DNA of 64,000 nt from a bacterium (lineage in GTDB: Bacteria > Planctomycetota > Planctomycetia > Pirellulales > Pirellulaceae). Under the pieces are notes generated by a model, which saw only the letters and a list, made by a program, of their open reading frames with translations, was not told the DNA's origin and ran no database searches. This document shows, in pieces, positions 44,594 to 54,524 of the stretch. Within the stretch, counting starts at the first letter, position 1, and each line of letters opens with the position of its first letter. The DNA lies in assembly GCA_030430075.1 (NCBI GenBank), contig JAUIGN010000049.1, forward strand, positions 1 through 64,000, in the 5' to 3' direction. The translations under genes and the position numbers were made by a program.

Positions 44594-44735
44594 GACACAA
44601 CCAACGGGCCCCCACAGCCGTGATTCCCTCAGCGGTCATTTCGAGCGGATCGCGGGACATCGCGTTGAGGCAAGTAATTCATGCGGCATATCCGGACGAT
44701 TTTGCTAGAATAGCGGCGTTCAAGGCACTCGACAA

Positions 44736-47700
44736 ATGACAGCTCGACGACTCATGCGGTTGACTCTCTCGATTACACTCGGCTTCATCGCACTTGGCTG
44801 GTTTCCCCGGCCCGGGTGCGGATCTGAGACGACGGTCGATTACCTTCGCGACATCAAGCCGATTTTGTTGAAGCACTGTTCCACATGTCATGGCGGCTTG
44901 AAGCAGCACGGTGGGCTGCGGTTGGACACAGGCGCGGCGATGATTCGCGGCGGCGAGTCCGGCGCAGCGATCACGCCAGGGCAAGTTGAAGACAGCTTTC
45001 TGCTGCAGGTTCTGCGTGGCGAAGCGGGGTTTACGATGCCGCCGGAGGGTGAAGGAACGCCTCTTTCAGAAGCCGAGGTAATGCGGATCGAGCACTGGGT
45101 TCGCGAAGGTGCAGACGTTCCCCAGGAAGAGAAGCCTCAGGCGGATCCGAAGACGTGGTGGTCGTACCAACCGCTGAAGGGCGTCGATGTCCCAGAGGTT
45201 CGCGATGCAGCTTGGATTCGCAACGAAGTCGACTCCTTTGTCAGAGCGCAACAGGAGGCTCGGGGCTTGCGTCCGCAATCAGACGCACGGCCCGAGGTGC
45301 TGCTCCGTAGGCTGTATCTCGATCTGATCGGGCTGCCACCGACGCGTGAAGAACTGACCGCGTTCGCCGCCGATCCCAGCGAAATAGCGTACGAAGCGGC
45401 CGTGGATGATCTGCTGGCGCGACCCCAGTACGGGGAGCGGTGGGGACGCCACTGGATGGACGTCTGGCGATACAGCGACTGGTACGGCCGCCGTCCATCC
45501 AACGAAATTCGTTACAGTCAAAGGCACATCTGGCGGTGGCGGGACTGGATCATTCGGTCGCTCAACGAAGACAAAGGCTACGACCAGATGCTGGTCGAGA
45601 TGCTTGCCGGTGACGAGGTCGCTCCGACCGACAACGGGGTGCTCGCGGCAACGGGATTCCTGGGGCGCAACTGGTATAAATTCGACAGGAACACCTGGCT
45701 ATTTGAGACCGTCGAACAGACCAGTCGCGGCTTGATGGCGATGACGATGCAGTGCTGCCGATGTCATGACCACAAGTACGATCCCGTTTCACAAAAGGAA
45801 TACTACCAGTTTCGTGCCATCTTTGAGCCTCACGGGTTTCGTACGGATGCGCTGGCGAGCAACATAACGGAATTCGACAACGGCAAAGAGAAAGTACTTC
45901 AGGATGGGCTTTCCCGGGCATTTGACGAAGAACCGGGCGTCGCCACCTACTTGTTTATGCGGGGTGACGATCGCCGTCCTGACACGGACCATCCGCTTCA
46001 GCCGCAAGTTCCGGCATCGCTTGGCCGCAAAGGTTTGAGCATTGAACCGGTTTCGCTGCCGCCGGAAAGCTACGTCCCACAGATCAGCGAAGCCTCACTT
46101 CGGCGAGCGATGATTGCCGGCGAGCAAGCCGTTGCCAGCGCGAAGGCGAAACGCGACGGCATCAGGCAGGAAATCGATCGACTTCAGGAGCAGGTCAAGG
46201 CCTGGGAAAACTCGGACGTTGCGATCCTGGCGAAACCATTCATTGATGATGAATTTGACTCCATTGACCCGGAGACGTGGAAAGTCATCAAGGGGACTTG
46301 GGAAACGAAGGACGGGCGGCTGATCCAATCAGAGGTGACGAGTTTCTCAACGATGGTTTCTCTGCGGAATCACCCCAGGAATTTTGTGGCGAAAGCTCGC
46401 TATCGAAAACTCCGGCCAGGCCAGTACCGGTCGATCGGGTTTAGCTTTGATTACGTGAACGGCGGAAAAGACTCGCAGGATGTCTACACATCCAAGTCAG
46501 ATTCCAATCCAAGGGGCGGAGTACAGGCGTTTCACCGTAAGGGTGGCCGGCAGGTCTACCCACCCGACGGCATTCGGCAGGCGGAGATCAAGGTTGGTGA
46601 ATGGATCGACCTGGAGTTTGAAGTCCGGGAGACAAATCTCACGATTCGTTTGAACGGCGACGTCAAGCTCGAATACGCGCTGCCGCTCAAACGCGTTGAT
46701 GGGAAGTTTGCCGTCTGGGTCCATACCGGTGCGGCCGAATTCGAGCGGCTCAGCGTGACGCCCGTCGTTCCGTCCGTTGCCGATCTCAGGTCTGCAATCA
46801 CGGCTGCCAGACACCGACAGCGGCTGGCGGAACTCGCGATTGAAGTTGCCGAAGCCGAAGCGGATTTCCGCCGCGATCAGATTCACGCCGAGCGGGCGCG
46901 ACTGGGCGCCACGCCAACTGCCGGAAAGTCATCAGCCGTTGCAGCCAGTCGATCCGAACGACGGCTTCAACTGCTCAAATGCCAGATTGAGGTTGCGACG
47001 GCGGAGCGAGAATTGTCTTTGTCGGACACGCCGGAGAATCAAAAGCAGCTCGAGGATGCTCAGGCCAAACTCGGCGCCGCCTTGGACTCGCTGTCAAAGG
47101 CGGACGGCGCGTATACGCAACTGACCAGCGAATACCCACGGACAAGTACGGGACGACGCTTGGCGCTCGCCCGCTGGCTGACGCGGCCCGACCATCCCCG
47201 CACTGCCCGAGTTGCCGTGAATCAGATTTGGATGCGGCATATGGGCGAACCCATCGTGCCCAGCGTCGATAACTTCGGGCTGTCGGGGCAGGAACCAACA
47301 CACCCGCGATTGTTGGACTGGCTTTCCCGACAGCTCGTCACCAACAACTGGAGCATGAAGCATCTGCACAAGTTGATTGTCATGTCCAGTACCTACCGCC
47401 AGTCGTCGCTCTCCGGCATGGACAACCCCAACCTGCAGAACGACCGCGACAACCGCTATCTGTGGCGCGCCCATTCAAAGCGGATGGAAGCAGAAGTCGT
47501 TCGTGACAGCTTACTGGCAGTAAGCGGGGAACTGGATGCCACGACGGGTGGGCCCGATATCGACGAACAGCAGGGGCAGACGTCGCGACGTCGCAGTCTC
47601 TATTTCAGGACAACCCCCGACAATCAGATGCAGATGTTGGCGCTGTTCGACCAGGCGAGCCCGGACGAGTGTTATCGTCGACGCGAAAGCGTGATTCCAC

Positions 47701-48050
47701 AGCAGGCACTCGCCCTGATGAACAGTCGACTGGCGATCGACCTGTCACGTCAACTCGCAGCAAAGCTCAGCAAGAATATGCCGAGCGACGATGCGAACGC
47801 GGATGCCATGTTTATTCGCATCGCCGTCCGGACAATCCTTTCGCGCGAAGCGACTGACGAAGATGTTCGTGACTGCCAGGAGTTTCTTCGCGAGAGCAGG
47901 CAGATTCTCGCGCAGCAGGCCGAGCTGCAAGCATTCTCCGCCACATCAGCCAAGGCGGCGGTTCCTCCGTCCAGTGATCCCGGGCAACGCGCTCGCGAGA
48001 GCCTTATTCACGTCCTGTTCAACCACAACGATTTCGTGACGATTCGATGA
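44736..48050 (+). CDS. Planctomycete cytochrome C / DUF1549 / DUF1553 protein
   Basis: 1104 residues with a signal peptide (LMRLTLSITLGFIALGWF). The PSCyt1 haem domain is at about 35-125 (LLKHCSTCHGGLKQHGGLRL, ITPGQVEDSFLLQVLRG, FTMPPEGEGTPLSEAEV). DUF1549 follows (YLDLIGLPPTREELTAFAAD, YGERWGRHWMDVWRY) with a second haem motif CCRCHDHKYDPVS. A concanavalin-like insert (about 500-670) and a coiled-coil part (about 690-770) precede DUF1553 (LARWLTRPDHPRTARVAVNQ, HMGEPIVPSVDNFGLSGQEP, ESVIPQQALALMNSRLA). It is probably a periplasmic cytochrome involved in oxidative polysaccharide or sulfur chemistry; function is unproven. Its stop overlaps the DUF1501 start as ATGA. Confidence 0.92.
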   Translation: MTARRLMRLTLSITLGFIALGWFPRPGCGSETTVDYLRDIKPILLKHCSTCHGGLKQHGGLRLDTGAAMIRGGESGAAITPGQVEDSFLLQVLRGEAGFTMPPEGEGTPLSEAEVMRIEHWVREGADVPQEEKPQADPKTWWSYQPLKGVDVPEVRDAAWIRNEVDSFVRAQQEARGLRPQSDARPEVLLRRLYLDLIGLPPTREELTAFAADPSEIAYEAAVDDLLARPQYGERWGRHWMDVWRYSDWYGRRPSNEIRYSQRHIWRWRDWIIRSLNEDKGYDQMLVEMLAGDEVAPTDNGVLAATGFLGRNWYKFDRNTWLFETVEQTSRGLMAMTMQCCRCHDHKYDPVSQKEYYQFRAIFEPHGFRTDALASNITEFDNGKEKVLQDGLSRAFDEEPGVATYLFMRGDDRRPDTDHPLQPQVPASLGRKGLSIEPVSLPPESYVPQISEASLRRAMIAGEQAVASAKAKRDGIRQEIDRLQEQVKAWENSDVAILAKPFIDDEFDSIDPETWKVIKGTWETKDGRLIQSEVTSFSTMVSLRNHPRNFVAKARYRKLRPGQYRSIGFSFDYVNGGKDSQDVYTSKSDSNPRGGVQAFHRKGGRQVYPPDGIRQAEIKVGEWIDLEFEVRETNLTIRLNGDVKLEYALPLKRVDGKFAVWVHTGAAEFERLSVTPVVPSVADLRSAITAARHRQRLAELAIEVAEAEADFRRDQIHAERARLGATPTAGKSSAVAASRSERRLQLLKCQIEVATAERELSLSDTPENQKQLEDAQAKLGAALDSLSKADGAYTQLTSEYPRTSTGRRLALARWLTRPDHPRTARVAVNQIWMRHMGEPIVPSVDNFGLSGQEPTHPRLLDWLSRQLVTNNWSMKHLHKLIVMSSTYRQSSLSGMDNPNLQNDRDNRYLWRAHSKRMEAEVVRDSLLAVSGELDATTGGPDIDEQQGQTSRRRSLYFRTTPDNQMQMLALFDQASPDECYRRRESVIPQQALALMNSRLAIDLSRQLAAKLSKNMPSDDANADAMFIRIAVRTILSREATDEDVRDCQEFLRESRQILAQQAELQAFSATSAKAAVPPSSDPGQRARESLIHVLFNHNDFVTIR

Positions 48051-49519
48051 CCATGACTCAACCGGCAGCCAATCGTAACACTCCGTGCGGACGCATTCGC
48101 CGCCGTACGTTCCTCGCTGATTGCGGCATGGGGATGATGGGCGTAGCGCTGTCGTCGATCCTCGCGCGAGAAGGGCGCGCGGGAACCGTGCCCCACTCTC
48201 CCGATGGTAGTCCACACTTCCCGCCCAAGGTGAAGAGCGTCATCTGGCTGTTCATGCTCGGCGGTACCAGCCACATGGAGAGCTTCGATCCGAAGCCCGA
48301 GCTGAATGTCCATGCGGGCAAGACCTTCGACGAATCGCCCTATGGCAAGTCGATTACCGATAGCCCTTTCTACCGCAGCAACGTCCGCGACTTCGCCGGC
48401 GTGCCGCGCGACCTGATGCCCAAGATCTATCCGATGCAAGTGGGATATCGTAAACGCGGAGAGGCGGGCATCGAAGTCAGCGATTGGTGGGAACACGTGG
48501 GTGAATGCATCGACGATCTCGCCGTGGTCCGGTCGATGTGGACGACGGACAACGACCACGCAGCGCAGCTTCAGTTTCACACGGGCCGGCATATCTTTGA
48601 CGGACTGCGGCCTTCGATCGGCGCGTGGGTCCACTATGGTCTCGGCTCGCTCAACGACAATCTGCCGCAGTTTATCGCGTTGGGGAACCCGCCCCGCGAT
48701 TGCTGCGGGGGCGTGGGCGCTCACGGCGCCGACTACCTCGGACCGGAACATGCCGGTGTCGAACTGCGGATTGATCCAGGCAATCCACTGCCCTTTGGAT
48801 CGCCCGGATCGGATGTCTTTGTCGATGAGCGACGCCAGCAACTGAAGCTCTTGAAGCGACTCAACCAACGAACGGCCGTGGAATATCCGGAGGACGCCGC
48901 GTTGCGAGCTCGAGTCAAGTCATACGAACTTGCCTTCCGCATGCAGATGGCCGTGCCGGAGGTGATGAAGCTGTCCGCGGAAACAAGGGCAACTGAAGAC
49001 CTATATGGACTTGAACAGCCGGAAACCAAGTCGTTCGGACAGATGTGCCTGACGGCTCGGCGACTCGTCGAACGTGGCGTCCGATTCGTCCAGTTGTACG
49101 ACGACGGCTGGGACGCGCACTCCAAGCTCAAATCGAATCACTCAACCCGCATCAAATGCGTTGACAAGCCGATTGCGGGATTATTGCGCGACCTCAGGCA
49201 ACGCGGCCTTCTTGATGAAACGCTTGTTGTATGGGGTACCGAGTTTGGCAGAACACCAGGCGCGGAACGGTCCGATGGTCGCGACCACCATCCCTACGGA
49301 TTCAGTATCTGGCTGGCCGGTGGCGGTATCAAAGGCGGCACGGTACACGGGAGAACCGATGAGCTCGGATTCCACGCCGTCGAGGACCGCCACTACGTTA
49401 CCGACCTGCACGCCACTGTCCTTCACCAACTCGGTCTAAACGCTCGTCAACTCGACGTCCCCGGCCATAAACGACTGGAAATTGATTATGGCAAACCGAT
49501 TGACGCCGTCATGGCCTAG
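48047..49519 (+). CDS. DUF1501 sulfatase-like protein, partner of the upstream DUF1553 gene
   Basis: 490 residues, Tat signal (RIRRRTFLADCGMGMMGVAL). Motifs: SVIWLFMLGGTSHMESFDPK, GVRFVQLYDDGWDAHSKLKS, ETLVVWGTEFGRTPGAERSD and GRDHHPYGFSIWLAGGGIKG. The start overlaps the upstream stop by 4 bp (ATGA), so the two proteins are made together, the standard planctomycete pair. It is presumably exported folded and works with the cytochrome partner; the substrate is unknown. It is followed by intergenic repeats. Confidence 0.92.
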   Translation: MTMTQPAANRNTPCGRIRRRTFLADCGMGMMGVALSSILAREGRAGTVPHSPDGSPHFPPKVKSVIWLFMLGGTSHMESFDPKPELNVHAGKTFDESPYGKSITDSPFYRSNVRDFAGVPRDLMPKIYPMQVGYRKRGEAGIEVSDWWEHVGECIDDLAVVRSMWTTDNDHAAQLQFHTGRHIFDGLRPSIGAWVHYGLGSLNDNLPQFIALGNPPRDCCGGVGAHGADYLGPEHAGVELRIDPGNPLPFGSPGSDVFVDERRQQLKLLKRLNQRTAVEYPEDAALRARVKSYELAFRMQMAVPEVMKLSAETRATEDLYGLEQPETKSFGQMCLTARRLVERGVRFVQLYDDGWDAHSKLKSNHSTRIKCVDKPIAGLLRDLRQRGLLDETLVVWGTEFGRTPGAERSDGRDHHPYGFSIWLAGGGIKGGTVHGRTDELGFHAVEDRHYVTDLHATVLHQLGLNARQLDVPGHKRLEIDYGKPIDAVMA

Positions 49520-49570
49520 CCGGGGCTACTGCACGAGGAAATGGCGCCCAACGGCTGATGAGTAGCGAGA
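49515..49570 (+). repeat. Dispersed intergenic repeat, copy 3a (partial)
   Basis: AGCCGGGGCTACTGCACG and GCGCCCAACGGCTGATGAG match the CCGGGGCTAACGCCCAACGGCTGATGA core with an 8-bp-scale interruption. A reverse-oriented copy follows at 49722. Confidence 0.6.
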
Positions 49571-49721
49571 GTGTGCCTCAGGCCATCGCGCCATGGAGCG
49601 TACACCGATGATGTACGAAACTCGACTCAACGGTGAACGTGTTGCCGTGTCAAGCGTCACGATCCGGTTTGGCGCCGGGGTTCGATTGATTGCCAGGCGA
49701 ATCGGACCCTAGCGCGGATTA

Positions 49722-49815
49722 TTCATTAGCCGTTGGGCGTTAGCCCCGGTTCCTTTGAAAACAGAGCAAACCGGACGCTAACGCGTTCCGGGTGTTATGC
49801 GAGGCGCTTTGGGTA
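49722..49815 (-). repeat. Dispersed intergenic repeat, copy 3b
   Basis: On the minus strand this reads CCGGAACGCGTTAGCGTCCG, GTTTGCTC, then GGAACCGGGGCTAACGCCCA and ACGGCTAATGAA, the cleanest copy in the window. A 13-bp insertion (TGTTTTCAAA region) replaces GGCGATCAAC. Confidence 0.75.
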
Positions 49816-49883
49816 AGTTCACCACAAAAGATTGCGGCACAGTAACTTGCACTGAATCGTCGCAGGTTCATGAATCAACCGGG

Positions 49884-50274
49884 CTAGACCTGTTCGATCG
49901 TCGGAAACGGCCAGTTACCGTCAAGCACGACCTGATCTGGCCAGTAGAGCCGAATGGTCAGGGAGAAGGAGTCGCTGTCTTCGGGGACCGTCATGGGCAG
50001 CCAGTACTTTTCCTTGTCGCCGCCTGGAGTCTCCGATTGGATATAGATTTCCAGGCAATCGCCTTGGAAACGGTCGGCACAGCTTGGACCTGGCCCTGTT
50101 CAAATCGAACAGTTCGGCGATGCGTCCTCTCGCAGCAGCGTCGAACGTGTTGTCGACGCACATCATGTGGGCAGAAATCATGGCCGCACCTCGGTGTCCG
50201 TCGGCGAAGTAGTTCAGTTTCGGAGCTCGCGCCAAGGCGTTGATGCCCAGCGCGGCATGAAGTCTCGACGACAC
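49884..50274 (-). pseudogene. DUF1214 C-terminal relic fused to unrelated fragment
   Basis: The minus-strand frame ending at TAG 49886-49884 reads GDCLEIYIQSETPGGDKEKY, WLPMTVPEDSDSFSLTIRLY, WPDQVVLDGNWPFPTIEQV, the conserved C-terminus of DUF1214 proteins. Upstream of about 50063 this resemblance ends. Another frame (50274 down to ~50070: DGHRGAAMISAHMMCVDNT, FDAAARGRIAELFDLNRARS) runs into it and may be part of a second decayed gene. No complete gene is left. Confidence 0.6.
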
Positions 50275-50314
50275 ACGGCCATTGGGTCAATGGGCTCCGC
50301 TGGCCGTTGGCTGA

Positions 50315-53188
50315 CTACAAATAGTCGGCCAGATATTGCCCTGTAAATGACTGTTTGCAGGCCGCAATTTCTTCCGGTGTTCCACATGCCAGCAGGTCGC
50401 CTCCTTTGTGGCCACCTTCGGGACCGAGATCGATGACGTAGTCGGCCGTCTTGATCACATCGAGATTGTGTTCAATGACGATCACCGAGTGGCCATGGTC
50501 CACGAGTCGGTTGAGCGACTCGAGCAATCGATCGATGTCCGCGAAATGCAATCCGGTCGTTGGTTCGTCAAGAATGTACAGATTGTGTTTGCCGCGTTTT
50601 TGCTTCCCCAGTTCGGCAGCCAGCTTCACCCGTTGGGCTTCGCCACCGGAGAGAATGGTCGAGGGATGCCCCAGGGTGATGTAGCCCAGGCCAAGCTCAT
50701 CGAGCACGCCGATCTTGCGGGCGATCGTCGGCTGATCAGCGAAGAATGCCACGCCGTCTTCGACGGACATTTCCAGCACATCGGCAATGCTCTTACCCTT
50801 GTACTTGCAGTCGAGCGTGTCCTGGTCGTAGCGGGCGCCTTTGCAGGTGGGGCATTGCACCTCGACATCGGGCATGAATGAGAGTTGCGTGGTAATCGTC
50901 CCTTCGCCGGCACACTCTTCGCAACGGCCTCCTTTCACATTGAAGCTGAACGTGGACGCCGTAAATCCGCGTTGTCGGGCGTCGTCCGTTTCGGCGAACA
51001 GCTTCCGAATCGCGTCATAGAAGCCGATATAGGTTGCCGGATTGGATCGCGACGACCGGCCAATCGGCGCCTGATCGATATTGATCACATCGCTCACATG
51101 TTCGTGGCCTGTCAGCTCGTCGTGATCGCCCGATAACACGCGGCTGTCGTGGAGAAGTGAATAGATCTTCTTCTGCAACACTTCGTGGATGAGCGAACTC
51201 TTTCCCGAGCCCGATGCGCCCGTCACGGCCACGAGGCATTCCAGCGGAATCTCCACAGACAGGTTCTTGAGGTTGTTCTCTCGTGCCCCGACAACGTTGA
51301 TCCATTTGTCTTTCGGCGGGCGGCGGGTCGTGGGCGTTTCAATCGACTGTCTGCCAGTGAGGTAGCGTCCCGTGACGGAATTCTTGTCGTTGAGAATCGT
51401 CTTGAGTGGACCGTCGACGACGACCGTGCCGCCATGGACTCCCGGCCCGGGCCCGATCTCGATAATATGATCCGCGGCCCGGATCGTCTCTTCATCGTGC
51501 TCGACCACGATCACCGTGTTACCCAGGTCACGGAGTCGGCCGAGTGTCTCGATCATTTTGACGTTATCCTTGGGATGCAGGCCGATGCTCGGCTCGTCCA
51601 ACACGTAAAGCATGCCCATCAAGCCCGAGCCGATTTGCGATGACAGCCGAATTCGTTGCGATTCGCCGCCGGAAAGCGTCGACGATCGGCGGTTGAGGTT
51701 GAGGTAATCAAGTCCGATTGCGATCAGCAACTCCAGTCGGGTCGAGACCTCTTTCAGGATTGTCTTGGCCACGGCCCGCTGTCTGACCGTGGGCTTAAGT
51801 TTTCCCAGATACGCAAGCAGCTCGACGAGATGCATTTCGCCCACTTCATACAAGTTTTTTCCGTTGACGGTCACCAGCCGCCGTGAACGCTTCAGTCGGG
51901 CACCGTCGCATTCGGGACAGTCGTATTCCACCATCACCTTCTTCAAGTACTCATCCATGCCCGCATTGGAAGTACCCTGTTTGCGATACCAGCGGTAGCG
52001 ATGCTCCAACTGGTGCACGACGCCGCTGTACTTGATTCTCTTTCCCGCGTGTTGCTGACCCAACTTGGCCCCCGGCGGCACGACGACTTCAAACTGCTCG
52101 CCCTTGGTACCGTATAGCAGCAGCTCGACGTGTTCCTCCGGTAGATCTTCAAAGGGCGTATCGAGGTTCAGTCCGTAGTGGGCGGCGAGGCTGTGCATGA
52201 TTCGCCCGCCCCAACTGTCGCGGCTGTTGCTCAACGCTGCCTTCACGAACGCGCCGTCGTTGAGCGAACGTGTCGGATCGGGTACCAGCAGACGGGGGTG
52301 AACTCTCATTGATGTGCCGATCCCGGCACACGTGGGACAGGCTCCCGCCGGATCGTTGAACGTGAATTGACCCTGATGCATCCCGCCCGCAACGACACGA
52401 TGCCTGGTACAACCGAAGTCCTTGTAAAACGCTTTCAACTTGGGGGTCAGCCGCTTGGGCTTCACGATATGAAATCCTAACAAGCCGTCGCCCAGCTTGA
52501 GCCCATGTTCCAGCGACGTGACCACGTGCTGATCGATCCCCGGCTGAACTACAAACGTATCGATCACCGCTTCGATCGCGTGGTCTTCGTCCTCGTCGAG
52601 CTCGATGTTGTCGCCCAGGTCGACCGGTTTGCCGTCGATCCTCGCGCGCCGATATCCGTTGACCCGAATCTGCTCGAACAAATACTCATAGTCCTCGCCA
52701 TAAATCTTGTAGACGGGTGCCCGTATCTCGACTTCGGTTCCCTTGGGTAGCGAGACCATGTGCTCCATCATCTGATACGGCGACCGGATGGCAATCGCCT
52801 CTTCGCATAGCGGGCAATGCGGGGTGCCCATGGTGGCGAAGAGCATCCGCAGGTAGTCGGAAATGTCGGTCATCGTGCCGACCGTCGACCGTGGATTGGC
52901 GCCGATCGTCTTTTGGTCGATTGACACGACGGGCGAAAGGCCGCTGACAAAGTCGACATCGGGTTTCTTCAGTTGGCCGATGAACCGCTTGGCGAACGTC
53001 GACATCGACGCCAACAGTCGCCGTTGCCCCTCGGCATAGACCGTGTCAAATGCCAACGATGACTTCCCCGAACCGCTCACGCCGGTCACCACGACCAGCT
53101 TGTCGCGCGGAATCTGCACGCTGACATCTTGCAGATTGTTTTCGCGGGCACCCTGGACTTCGATCGTTGTTCTCATGCTGTCTTTCAT
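50315..53188 (-). CDS. uvrA: UvrA-family excinuclease ABC subunit A
   Basis: About 957 residues. Two ABC ATPase halves are seen: first Walker A VVTGVSGSGKSSLAFDTVYA and signature TLSGGESQRIRLSSQIGSGL with VLDEPSIGLHP; second Walker A VTGASGSGKSSLIHEVLQ and ILSGGEAQRVKLAAELGKQK with ILDEPTTGLHF. Zinc-binding CxxC pairs occur in CPTCAGIG, CPECDGAR and CEECAGEGT...CPTCKGARY. UvrA finds bulky DNA lesions with UvrB in nucleotide excision repair. Several features (FVSGLSPVVSIDQKTIGANP, a short first zinc module) are divergent, so this could be a UvrA paralogue. An ATG at 53176 fits the GGAGG site at a better distance than 53188. Confidence 0.9.
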   Translation of the reverse strand: MKDSMRTTIEVQGARENNLQDVSVQIPRDKLVVVTGVSGSGKSSLAFDTVYAEGQRRLLASMSTFAKRFIGQLKKPDVDFVSGLSPVVSIDQKTIGANPRSTVGTMTDISDYLRMLFATMGTPHCPLCEEAIAIRSPYQMMEHMVSLPKGTEVEIRAPVYKIYGEDYEYLFEQIRVNGYRRARIDGKPVDLGDNIELDEDEDHAIEAVIDTFVVQPGIDQHVVTSLEHGLKLGDGLLGFHIVKPKRLTPKLKAFYKDFGCTRHRVVAGGMHQGQFTFNDPAGACPTCAGIGTSMRVHPRLLVPDPTRSLNDGAFVKAALSNSRDSWGGRIMHSLAAHYGLNLDTPFEDLPEEHVELLLYGTKGEQFEVVVPPGAKLGQQHAGKRIKYSGVVHQLEHRYRWYRKQGTSNAGMDEYLKKVMVEYDCPECDGARLKRSRRLVTVNGKNLYEVGEMHLVELLAYLGKLKPTVRQRAVAKTILKEVSTRLELLIAIGLDYLNLNRRSSTLSGGESQRIRLSSQIGSGLMGMLYVLDEPSIGLHPKDNVKMIETLGRLRDLGNTVIVVEHDEETIRAADHIIEIGPGPGVHGGTVVVDGPLKTILNDKNSVTGRYLTGRQSIETPTTRRPPKDKWINVVGARENNLKNLSVEIPLECLVAVTGASGSGKSSLIHEVLQKKIYSLLHDSRVLSGDHDELTGHEHVSDVINIDQAPIGRSSRSNPATYIGFYDAIRKLFAETDDARQRGFTASTFSFNVKGGRCEECAGEGTITTQLSFMPDVEVQCPTCKGARYDQDTLDCKYKGKSIADVLEMSVEDGVAFFADQPTIARKIGVLDELGLGYITLGHPSTILSGGEAQRVKLAAELGKQKRGKHNLYILDEPTTGLHFADIDRLLESLNRLVDHGHSVIVIEHNLDVIKTADYVIDLGPEGGHKGGDLLACGTPEEIAACKQSFTGQYLADYL

Positions 53189-53335
53189 TCCTCCGAGCCA
53201 GCAGCGGAGTTACGCCGCCAGCGCTGCTTGCCGAGAGCACAAGAAGACGGGCGAATGAAACGCTCGCTTTCGTGCCTTGCTGCGTGCTCGCGGCGATGCC
53301 ACGAATCGACATGCGCGACTCGACGCATCGCCACA

Positions 53336-54286
53336 TCATTCCAAGTAATAGGCCGGCTCTTCCACGTCCTCACGGCTTCGTTTGGTCAGTTTGAACGGTG
53401 CCGACACCTTTTCCAGAAGCCCCTTTTTCTCCAGCCACTCGCATGCCGATTCCAAGTGCCAAGGATAGAGCTGCGAGTAGGCAAAATGGTCGCTGATCTC
53501 CGACAGCGGCACGGTCTGCTTCTGCTTCTTCAAGTATCCCAGTAGCGGCTTGAGATGGGCCCTGTAGTGAGAATCCACGTAGCCATCGATCGCATCGAGT
53601 GCCGCCGCGAGCACCTTCTTGCTCTTCCGTTTGGCAAGCACATCGAGATAGATCACCTGGAACAGTTCCGGGGCGCCTTCGATCGCCCGGTAGATCACCG
53701 CCTCTTCCCACACCTGGCCCTGGCGGATGATCTCCGTGTGGGCCACGCTGTGCGCGGCCCCCAGGATCTCCTGCCTGGCCAGATCCAGATCGCCCTTGAT
53801 TTCCAGCCGCTGCCGGGCGTGCCGGTGGGCGTGAATCGTCCACGCGGAAAACGCCAGCAGTTCTTTTTCCTGGTCCTTGACTGCAACGGTATTCGCCTGA
53901 TCGAACCAGTTGTCGATCGAGGGATCGTCGCAGTAGACCAGCTCTCGCTCGGCAAAGAAGTTACACGAGAATGCCGTGCGGGACGTCCCATCGACGATCT
54001 GCTTGAACCGGCTGCGGGGAATCACTTCGGCGTGAATGTTGATTCCATCTTCGACCAGGATGCGGAAAATGCGTTCGTTGTTGCCATCGCTTCTCAAGCG
54101 GCGGGTGACGCCGTCGGTCTCGATGATCCACAACCCGATTGACTCGCGATCCCAAATGGTTTCCTCGCGCAAGCTGCCAACCAGTACCACCGCCAAGACA
54201 TAGCGATCGTCGGCAATGCGATCAATGAGCCGATTCAAAGCTGTTTGGAATCGGGCGAGTTTGCCAGCGCCGTCGTAATTACCCAT
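53336..54286 (-). CDS. Nucleotidyltransferase-like protein with degenerate active site
   Basis: 316 residues. The N-terminal part (VLAVVLVGSLREETIWDRES, IGLWIIETDG) has the GS start of the Pol-beta/MNT nucleotidyltransferase fold, but the usual DxD is replaced by DRESIGLW, so catalysis is doubtful. An all-helical HEPN-like middle (ELLAFSAWTIHAHRHARQRL, EEAVIYRAIEGAPELFQVIY) follows, then a C-terminal winged helix (ESACEWLEKKGLLEKVSAPF). The domain order resembles proteins annotated as nucleotidyltransferases in planctomycetes. It ends 147 bp from uvrA and points the same way, but no link is proven. Confidence 0.7.
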   Translation of the reverse strand: MGNYDGAGKLARFQTALNRLIDRIADDRYVLAVVLVGSLREETIWDRESIGLWIIETDGVTRRLRSDGNNERIFRILVEDGINIHAEVIPRSRFKQIVDGTSRTAFSCNFFAERELVYCDDPSIDNWFDQANTVAVKDQEKELLAFSAWTIHAHRHARQRLEIKGDLDLARQEILGAAHSVAHTEIIRQGQVWEEAVIYRAIEGAPELFQVIYLDVLAKRKSKKVLAAALDAIDGYVDSHYRAHLKPLLGYLKKQKQTVPLSEISDHFAYSQLYPWHLESACEWLEKKGLLEKVSAPFKLTKRSREDVEEPAYYLE

Positions 54287-54344
54287 TTCGCTTACCCGGG
54301 AGAACTAGGAAAGAATCACATGCTGATCATACTTCAAGGTGGCA

Positions 54345-54455
54345 CGGTGTTGCTCGGCGATCAGCGGAACCGCGGGTTAACCCGGATGATTCATGAACCA
54401 GCGATGATCCAGTGCAAGTCGCCGTCTCGCAACCGATTGTGGTGAACTTACACGC
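54345..54455 (+). repeat. Dispersed intergenic repeat, copy 4
   Basis: GCTCGGCGATCAGCGGAACC, GCGGGTTAACCCGGATGATTC, GTCTCGCAACCGATTGTGG and TGAACTTAC match the same block order as copy 1 with the CCGGGGCTAACGCC core altered to CGCGGGTTAACCCG. Confidence 0.6.
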
Positions 54456-54493
54456 AAGCGTTCAAAGCGGATTGTGACCTGGTGCTCGTTTTT

Positions 54494-54524
54494 ACGTTAA
54501 GCGCGCTAAGTTAACGCTTAACGT
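54494..54524. repeat. Inverted repeat ACGTTAAGCG ... CGCTTAACGT
   Basis: A perfect 10-bp inverted repeat around an 11-nt AT-rich loop, with a third half-site CGCTTAACGG at 54530-54539. It could be a bidirectional terminator or a binding site for a dimeric regulator upstream of the sulfide-oxidation cluster. Confidence 0.5.
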
